A stretch of DNA of 10,881 bases from an uncultured Christensenella sp. (GTDB taxonomy: Bacteria; Bacillota; Clostridia; Christensenellales; UBA1242). Both the position numbers and the translations under genes were made by a program. The stretch covers positions 1 through 10,881 of the forward strand of contig CASEYA010000060.1 in assembly GCA_949291975.1 (NCBI GenBank). The letters are read 5' to 3'. Shown here in pieces: positions 5,883-10,881 of the stretch (the stretch's first letter is position 1; each line of letters opens with the position of its first letter). The notes beneath the pieces were generated by a model that was not told where the DNA came from, did not search any database, and saw only the letters and a list, made by a program, of their open reading frames with translations.

Positions 5883-8579
5883 TTAACTTTTTTTATTTTT
5901 TCTTTTTTCCACCGCATAAAGAATTGCTTTATAGATTTCCATAACTGGAATTATGATTAGACTCAGTCCAAGCACAATCAGCCACTGAGTTACGCTAAGC
6001 GGAGTAAGCCCAAACACGCCAGCAACTGCTGGAACTGAGATTACAAGAATGTTCAGCGCAAGCCCAACCAAGAATGCTACCCAAATGAGATAGTTCTTGA
6101 ATGGGTTCGACCTGAAAATTGAATGTGATGTTCGAACATTAAAGATGTGGAACAGTTGAGACACTGAAAGCACCGAGAAAGCCATTGTGGTTGCAAGAAT
6201 GTTATCGCCTGTTAGGTTCATTGTGATTGCAAAAGTTCCAACAATAATTATTGTTTGAGTAATAATTTGCACCACCATGCTTTGCCAAATTCCACCAGCA
6301 AAAATGTTCTCTTTTTTCTTTCGTGGTTTTCTGTCCATGATGTCTTTTTCGCTTTCTTCCACACTTAGCGCAATGGCAGGAAGCGAATCACTTATCAAGT
6401 TTATAAACAGAATTTGCAGTGGAAGCAGGAATGAAAGGTGTGGAAAAGCAATTGTTGCAATAAGCAAACTCATAACTTCAACAAAGTTTGTCCCAAACAA
6501 GAATTGAATGACTTTTTGAATGTTTTGATATATCTTTCTTCCTTCTTTAACCGCAACAATAATGGTTGCAAAGTTATCGTCAGTTAAAACCATGTCTGCA
6601 ACATTTTTTGTAACTTCGGTTCCCGTTATGCCCATTCCAACACCAATATCTGCGCCCTTTATGCTTGGTGCATCGTTTACGCCATCACCTGTCATGGCAA
6701 CAACCTTGCCAAGTTTTTGCCAAGTTTTCACAATTCGAACTTTGTTTTCTGGGCTAACCCTTGCATAGACAGACACTTTGTCTATGATTTTCAAAAATTG
6801 AGCGTCTGTTAGGTTGTCTAGTTCTTTTCCTGTTAAAATCATGGAATCTTTTGTCCAAATGCCAACCTCTTTTGCAATTTGTTTTGCTGTGATTGCGTGG
6901 TCTCCAGTTATCATAACAGGAATCATTCCAGCATTTCGGCACACTTTTACCGCTTTATAGGTAGATTCTCGTGGTGGGTCTTGCATTCCAACAAAGCCAA
7001 GAAAAATCATGTCTTGCTCGTCATCAAAGGTATATTTTTCGTTCTTTTTTTCTTTATAACTCATTGCAAGCACACGCCAACCCTTGCCTGCCATTTTGTT
7101 AACTGCCTTTAATATGTCTTGTTTTATTTCGTCGGTAAGTTTTTTAACCTTGCCATCAATCAAAATGCGAGAACATCTAGCAAGCAAAACATCGTGTGCA
7201 CCTTTTGTATAGGCAACAACTTCTTTTCCCACCTTGTTAAAAGTTGTCATCAATTTTCTGTTAGAGTCAAAAGGCAGTTCAGCAACCCGTGGAAATTGCT
7301 TTTCGGCATTAATTTTGTTCAAAGAAAGTTTCATGCAATATTCCACCAAAGCGACTTCGGTTGGGTCACCAAGAACAGCATTCTTTTTCACAGAGCAATC
7401 GTTGCAAAGTTGCAAACAATTTAAAAAGTGTTTGTTATCCACCGCATCAGTGGTGGCGTTAAGCATTTTTCCATTAAGCCAAATGCCCATAACCTGCATT
7501 TTGTTTTGTGTAAGTGTTCCTGTTTTATCACTGCAAATAACCTCGCAAGAGCCAAGTGTTTCAACAGCGTGCAGTTTTCTGATGATTGCATTTTTCTTGC
7601 TCATTCTAGACACACCAAGTGCCATGATAATTGTTATAACCGCAGGCAGACTTTCTGGAATTGCAGCAACAGCAATGGCAATGGCAATCATAAGTGGTTT
7701 AATAAAATCATGGTTTGGGTCAGTGCAAATGTTGATGATAAAAATCACAACAGCAACAGCAAGCACACAAACGGTTATAAATTTTCCCAACCAGCCAAGT
7801 TTTTCTTGAAGCGGTGTTTTTTCATCTTCAGACTTATTCAGAAGCCCTGCGATTTTTCCAATTTCGGTGTTCATGCCTGTGGCAACAACCACACCCAAGC
7901 CACGCCCATAGGTTATCACAGAATTTGAGTGAATCATGTTGGTTCGGTCGGCAATTGAAGTTTCTTTTGCTAATTTTTCGCCTGCAATTTTAATTATTTC
8001 GGTGGTTTCGCCAGTAAGTGAACTTTCGTCACATTTAATGCTGGCACTTTCTATCAAAAGCATATCAGCACAGGCAATATCGCCCGCTTCTAGCATCACA
8101 ACATCGCCAACAACAACCTCGGTTGTTAAAACCTTGCAAACAGTGCCACCACGAATGACCTTTACATATGGCTGACTGCTTTTTTTAAGTTTTTCCAGCG
8201 AAGTTTCTGCCTTGTCTTCCTGCACAAAGCCAATTATTGCGTTTAGAAGAACAATCAATAAAATTATTGCAACATCAATCAGGTCGGCATAATTTTTTTC
8301 AACAATGGCAACCACAGCACTAACAATTCCTGCAATCAGCAAAATGATTATCATCAAATCGCAAAATTGTTTGAAGAACATTTTCAGTTTGCTGTTTTTC
8401 TTTGCTTTTTCAAGTTCATTTTTGCCATATTTATTCAGCCTGTTTTTTACCTCTTGGTCAGTAAGCCCATCTTTGCTGGTTTTAAGCAGGGAAAAAACCT
8501 GAGAAATACTCATGGTATATGGCGCAAAACTATTCTCTTTTGGCTTTTCTGGTGCCTTTTTTTCGGTTGTCTTCTTCAT
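5883..8579 (-). CDS. P2A-type cation-transporting ATPase, probably Ca2+ export
   Basis: This 898-residue membrane pump uses ATP to move cations across the cell membrane. Landmarks in order: N-terminal cation-ATPase region (about 20-90), actuator loop TGE at 189-191, M4 motif IPESLP at 307-312, phosphorylation site DKTGTLT with D351, nucleotide-pocket KGA at 459-461, TGD at 558-560, and hinge GDGVNDAP at 631-638. About ten membrane segments are visible (roughly 72-117, 263-320 and 693-885). Residues that hold calcium in SERCA have counterparts: E309 in M4, N698 and E701 in M5 (TNFVE), N727 and D731 in M6 (INLISD). This favours Ca2+ over Na+/K+ or Mg2+, though transport of Mn2+ cannot be excluded. 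The start ATG has no Shine-Dalgarno and two in-frame TAA codons close upstream. It is divergent from ychF. Confidence 0.93.
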   Translation of the reverse strand: MKKTTEKKAPEKPKENSFAPYTMSISQVFSLLKTSKDGLTDQEVKNRLNKYGKNELEKAKKNSKLKMFFKQFCDLMIIILLIAGIVSAVVAIVEKNYADLIDVAIILLIVLLNAIIGFVQEDKAETSLEKLKKSSQPYVKVIRGGTVCKVLTTEVVVGDVVMLEAGDIACADMLLIESASIKCDESSLTGETTEIIKIAGEKLAKETSIADRTNMIHSNSVITYGRGLGVVVATGMNTEIGKIAGLLNKSEDEKTPLQEKLGWLGKFITVCVLAVAVVIFIINICTDPNHDFIKPLMIAIAIAVAAIPESLPAVITIIMALGVSRMSKKNAIIRKLHAVETLGSCEVICSDKTGTLTQNKMQVMGIWLNGKMLNATTDAVDNKHFLNCLQLCNDCSVKKNAVLGDPTEVALVEYCMKLSLNKINAEKQFPRVAELPFDSNRKLMTTFNKVGKEVVAYTKGAHDVLLARCSRILIDGKVKKLTDEIKQDILKAVNKMAGKGWRVLAMSYKEKKNEKYTFDDEQDMIFLGFVGMQDPPRESTYKAVKVCRNAGMIPVMITGDHAITAKQIAKEVGIWTKDSMILTGKELDNLTDAQFLKIIDKVSVYARVSPENKVRIVKTWQKLGKVVAMTGDGVNDAPSIKGADIGVGMGITGTEVTKNVADMVLTDDNFATIIVAVKEGRKIYQNIQKVIQFLFGTNFVEVMSLLIATIAFPHLSFLLPLQILFINLISDSLPAIALSVEESEKDIMDRKPRKKKENIFAGGIWQSMVVQIITQTIIIVGTFAITMNLTGDNILATTMAFSVLSVSQLFHIFNVRTSHSIFRSNPFKNYLIWVAFLVGLALNILVISVPAVAGVFGLTPLSVTQWLIVLGLSLIIIPVMEIYKAILYAVEKRKNKKS

Positions 8580-8587
8580 AATAGTTT

Positions 8588-8617
8588 ATTATAACAAAAT
8601 TTTAGTAAAAATTACAA
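8588..8617 (-). promoter_or_regulatory. Promoter of the P-type ATPase, apparently leaderless
   Basis: On the minus strand TTGTAA (8617-8612) and a consensus TATAAT (8593-8588) are 18 bases apart. The -10 ends only eight bases before the ATG at 8579, so transcription would start at or within a few bases of the start codon. No ribosome binding site fits in the gap. Confidence 0.6.
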
Positions 8618-8660
8618 TAAAAATGAGGCATAATTTTTAAAAAAATTGTTTTTAATTTGC

Positions 8661-8689
8661 TAGACAAAAAATAATCCTTGTTTTATAAT
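8661..8689 (+). promoter_or_regulatory. Promoter of the ychF operon
   Basis: TAGACA (8661-8666, one mismatch from the -35 consensus) is followed after exactly 17 bases by a perfect TATAAT (8684-8689). Transcription would start near 8696, about 23 bases before the ychF ATG. This is the best sigma-70/SigA-type promoter in the window and it fires away from the ATPase promoter. Confidence 0.8.
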
Positions 8690-8718
8690 TTTAATATACT
8701 GAAAAAAGGACTTAAAAA

Positions 8719-9807
8719 ATGAAACTAGGAGTTGTTGGTTTGCCAAATGTTGGAAAAAGCACTTTGTTTAATGCACTTACAAATGCAGGAGCGCAAAGTG
8801 CAAACTATCCATTTTGCACCATTGAGCCAAATGTTGGAATGGTAAGCGTTCCAGATGAAAGGCTTGAAAAATTGGCAGAGATGTATCACACACAAAAAAT
8901 CACGCCTGCCACCATTGAATTTGTTGATATTGCAGGGCTTGTAAAAGGCGCTTCTGCTGGCGAAGGGCTTGGCAACAAGTTTTTAAGCCATATTCGAGAA
9001 GTTGATGCAATTATTCATGTTGTAAGATGTTTTGAAAACCCAAACATCATTCATGTTGAAGGAAGTGTTAACCCTCTTCGAGACATTGAAACAATCAATC
9101 TTGAACTCATTCTTGCCGACCTTGAAACAGTTGAAAAGCGCATTGCAAAGGTTGAAAGACAGGCTCGTTCTGGAGACAAACAAGCAAAACTGCAAAATGA
9201 AGTTCTTCATCAACTGAAAGACCACCTTTTAAAAAACCAGCCTGCCAGAACTTTTGAAACAGACAAAGACGGCAAACAAGTTGTTGATGAATGTTTTCTT
9301 TTGAGCAACAAACCAGTGATTTACCTTTGCAACTGCTCTCCCGAGGAGATGAAAACAAACGATGAAAACATTGCAAAAATCAAAGAACTTGCAAACAAAG
9401 AAAATGCAACTGTGCTGAAACTTTGCGCCGAAGTTGAAGAAGAACTTGCGGGACTAAGCGGCGAAGAACTTGAAGAATTTAAAAAAGAGTTTGGCATTGA
9501 AGAGCTTGGTTTGCCTCGCCTTATTAAAGAAAGTTATAAACTTTTGGGGCTAATAAGTTTTCTGACCGCTGGCGAAAAGGAAGTGCGTGCTTGGACCATT
9601 AAAAAAGGCACAAAAGCACCACAGGCTGCGGGCGTTATTCACACCGACTTTGAAAAAGGCTTTATCAAGGCAGAGGTTGTGAAATATCAAGATTTAATTG
9701 ATGCGCAGAACTATTTGATTGCAAAAGAGCAGGGAAAAGTTAGACTTGAAGGAAAAGACTATGTTGTGCAAGACGGCGATGTTATGCTTTTTAAATTTAA
9801 TGTTTAG
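8719..9807 (+). CDS. ychF: YchF/OLA1-family ribosome-associated ATPase
   Basis: At 362 residues the length equals the family norm. YchF is an Obg-related P-loop protein that binds ribosomes and hydrolyses ATP better than GTP; it is linked to stress responses. Visible motifs are the P-loop GLPNVGKS at 7-14, the switch I region around [10 protein letters not shown] (29-38), G3 [10 protein letters not shown] at 70-79, the coiled-coil insert (about 130-200), and the C-terminal TGS domain (about 278-362, with [17 protein letters not shown] and [11 protein letters not shown]). The nucleotide-specificity segment reads [14 protein letters not shown]: the usual NxxE is altered to N-C-S-P-E (N205 to E209). 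AAAGGA at 8705-8710 is eight bases before the ATG. It leads an operon with the next gene. Confidence 0.97.
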   Translation: MKLGVVGLPNVGKSTLFNALTNAGAQSANYPFCTIEPNVGMVSVPDERLEKLAEMYHTQKITPATIEFVDIAGLVKGASAGEGLGNKFLSHIREVDAIIHVVRCFENPNIIHVEGSVNPLRDIETINLELILADLETVEKRIAKVERQARSGDKQAKLQNEVLHQLKDHLLKNQPARTFETDKDGKQVVDECFLLSNKPVIYLCNCSPEEMKTNDENIAKIKELANKENATVLKLCAEVEEELAGLSGEELEEFKKEFGIEELGLPRLIKESYKLLGLISFLTAGEKEVRAWTIKKGTKAPQAAGVIHTDFEKGFIKAEVVKYQDLIDAQNYLIAKEQGKVRLEGKDYVVQDGDVMLFKFNV

Positions 9808-9818
9808 GAGATAAGGTT

Positions 9819-10280
9819 ATGAGAGAAGATTTTGAAGAAATTTCGAAGGTAATTGGAACAAACTATGATAGACTGCAAGGAACGTTAGACGAATTTAAGA
9901 CTGGTGCAAAGCCACTTGGCGAAAGCAACCAAGAAAAAATCAGAAAATTTATGCATCAACTCTATGGGAACTATAGTTCTTGGGTGGCAGACCGAATTGT
10001 GCGATATAATGAAGAAGGCACAGACTTAGAAAACATTACAGAGGACCTTGAAAAAGGCACCAAGCATTTTGGCACGCAAAGTTATAAAAAAGTTAAGCAA
10101 GGCATAGACAGAGCAGTTTCTGGCTTTATTAGAAAAAATGACTTTGGCAGAAGAGAACAAGTTGAACAAACCTTTTATGATGCTTCGGCAAGTGTGCTGG
10201 AAAGAAGCAAACAATCGGCAATTACTTTAAACAAACAAGTCAATGGTTCAAAACAAGAAAAAGTTAGCGTTTTGGGTTAA
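9819..10280 (+). CDS. Uncharacterised helical protein in the ychF operon
   Basis: I do not recognise this 153-residue protein. It is polar and charged, with no signal peptide, membrane segment, cysteine cluster or metal motif, and looks mostly alpha-helical, with an amphipathic pattern over the first 60 residues and the segment from about 75 to 140. It is probably cytosolic. The gene is supported by AGGAG at 9806-9810, eight bases before ATG, by a clean frame ending in TAA, and by codon use like that of ychF. Only 11 bases separate it from ychF and a terminator follows directly, so the two form a two-gene transcript. This suggests, but does not show, a link to ribosomes or translation. Confidence 0.8.
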   Translation: MREDFEEISKVIGTNYDRLQGTLDEFKTGAKPLGESNQEKIRKFMHQLYGNYSSWVADRIVRYNEEGTDLENITEDLEKGTKHFGTQSYKKVKQGIDRAVSGFIRKNDFGRREQVEQTFYDASASVLERSKQSAITLNKQVNGSKQEKVSVLG

Positions 10281-10309
10281 AAAGCAAACTTACAAAAGTT
10301 TGCTTTTTT
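10279..10309 (+). terminator. Rho-independent terminator of the ychF operon
   Basis: AAAGCAAACTT (10281-10291) pairs perfectly with AAGTTTGCTTT (10296-10306) over a four-base ACAA loop, and the A/T pairing extends to 10279/10308. A run of six T follows at 10304-10309. The hairpin starts at the stop codon of the 153-residue gene, so it ends the ychF transcript. Confidence 0.9.
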
Positions 10310-10397
10310 AATAAAATTTTAATACAAATTATAAAAAAATTATTTTAAATATTAAAAAAAAGATAAAAAATACAACACCATTTGGAGGGCAAATTTA

Positions 10398-10880
10398 ATG
10401 AAAAGATATGATGTAGTGGAACTTGTTAAAAGTCAAGACTATTTGGACAAAAACCTGCAAAAAGGTATGACTGGAATTGTTATGAATTTTGATTTTGAAT
10501 TTGCAGATGTGATGTTCTTTAACCCACAAAATGTTGGGGAATTTGCTTTGATTAAAGTTAAATTAAAAGATTTAAAACAAGAAGATTACAGACTTCCAAA
10601 TGAAATTATAACTGAAATTTCTCAAAAAAATGAGATGCTTATGCATAAAGCAAAAGACAAAATTAACCCTATTTTAATTAAAGAGTATGATTTAGTTGAA
10701 CTTTTGGTGGAAGATGAAAAATATGCTAAATTTGGAATTCACAAGGGCGACACAGGTTGCGTGATGGAAAATAATGCTGTGCAAGATTTTATTGAAGTTG
10801 ATTTTTCTGGCATAGACGAAAATGGAAATTTTTTTGGAGATTGCATCTCTGTTAAAATTGAAGATATAAAAGTGATATAA
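10398..10880 (+). CDS. Protein of two repeated SH3-like (DUF4926-like) domains
   Basis: The 160 residues are two copies of one small beta-rich unit joined by a helical linker (about 61-95). Copy 1 (about 3-60) has YDVVELV, then QKGMTGIVM and KVKLKDLK. Copy 2 (about 96-160) has YDLVELL, then HKGDTGCVM and SVKIEDIK. The order 'DVVELL, KGDxGxV, acidic strand, IKVxLxDL' resembles the short SH3-like barrels annotated as DUF4926; this is from memory and tentative. No catalytic residues, signal peptide or membrane segment are seen. GGAGGG at 10384-10389, eight bases before ATG, is the strongest ribosome site in the window. The preceding terminator separates it from the ychF operon; a TATAAA at 10330-10335 is a weak -10 candidate. 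The function is unknown. Confidence 0.75.
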   Translation: MKRYDVVELVKSQDYLDKNLQKGMTGIVMNFDFEFADVMFFNPQNVGEFALIKVKLKDLKQEDYRLPNEIITEISQKNEMLMHKAKDKINPILIKEYDLVELLVEDEKYAKFGIHKGDTGCVMENNAVQDFIEVDFSGIDENGNFFGDCISVKIEDIKVI

Positions 10881-10881
10881 T

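Noticed and set aside
7234..7809. A 191-residue open frame on the plus strand inside the P-type ATPase gene
   Set aside because: It is antisense to well-conserved catalytic sequence, has no ribosome site, and several other frames overlap the same stretch in the same way.

Overview
The window is AT-rich chromosomal DNA from a bacterium that is most likely a member of the Bacillota (Clostridia-like). It uses the standard code: Trp is TGG and one gene ends in a functional TGA. The evidence for Bacillota is the purine-rich Shine-Dalgarno sites before most genes, a HelD-type RNA-polymerase recycling ATPase (a Gram-positive protein), a RadC of the form common in clostridia and a P2A-type cation ATPase. 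The exact lineage cannot be read from the sequence.

The layout has three blocks. (1) Plus strand, 1-1838: the last 26 codons of seryl-tRNA synthetase with a strong terminator, an AT-rich leader of about 300 bases, a small regulator made of two Xre-type helix-turn-helix domains, and a RadC/JAMM protein. (2) Minus strand, 8579 down to 1940: a calcium-type P-ATPase, then helD, then argS. helD and argS overlap by the four bases ATGA, so they are probably translationally coupled. radC and argS converge on one hairpin that can terminate both. (3) Plus strand, 8719-10880: ychF with a good promoter, an unrecognised 153-residue protein 11 bases downstream, a terminator, then a 160-residue protein built from two copies of one small beta-rich domain.

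Most of the content is housekeeping: two aminoacyl-tRNA synthetases, a ribosome-associated ATPase (YchF), RNAP recycling (HelD) and cation export. There is no mobile element, CRISPR array, tRNA or rRNA. The less ordinary features are the double-HTH regulator with an inverted repeat upstream, the tandemly repeated control region of helD, the apparently leaderless start of the P-type ATPase, and the two uncharacterised proteins after ychF. I found no clear sign of a wholly new multi-gene system; the ychF-linked 153-residue protein and the two-domain regulator are the best candidates for unknown biology.
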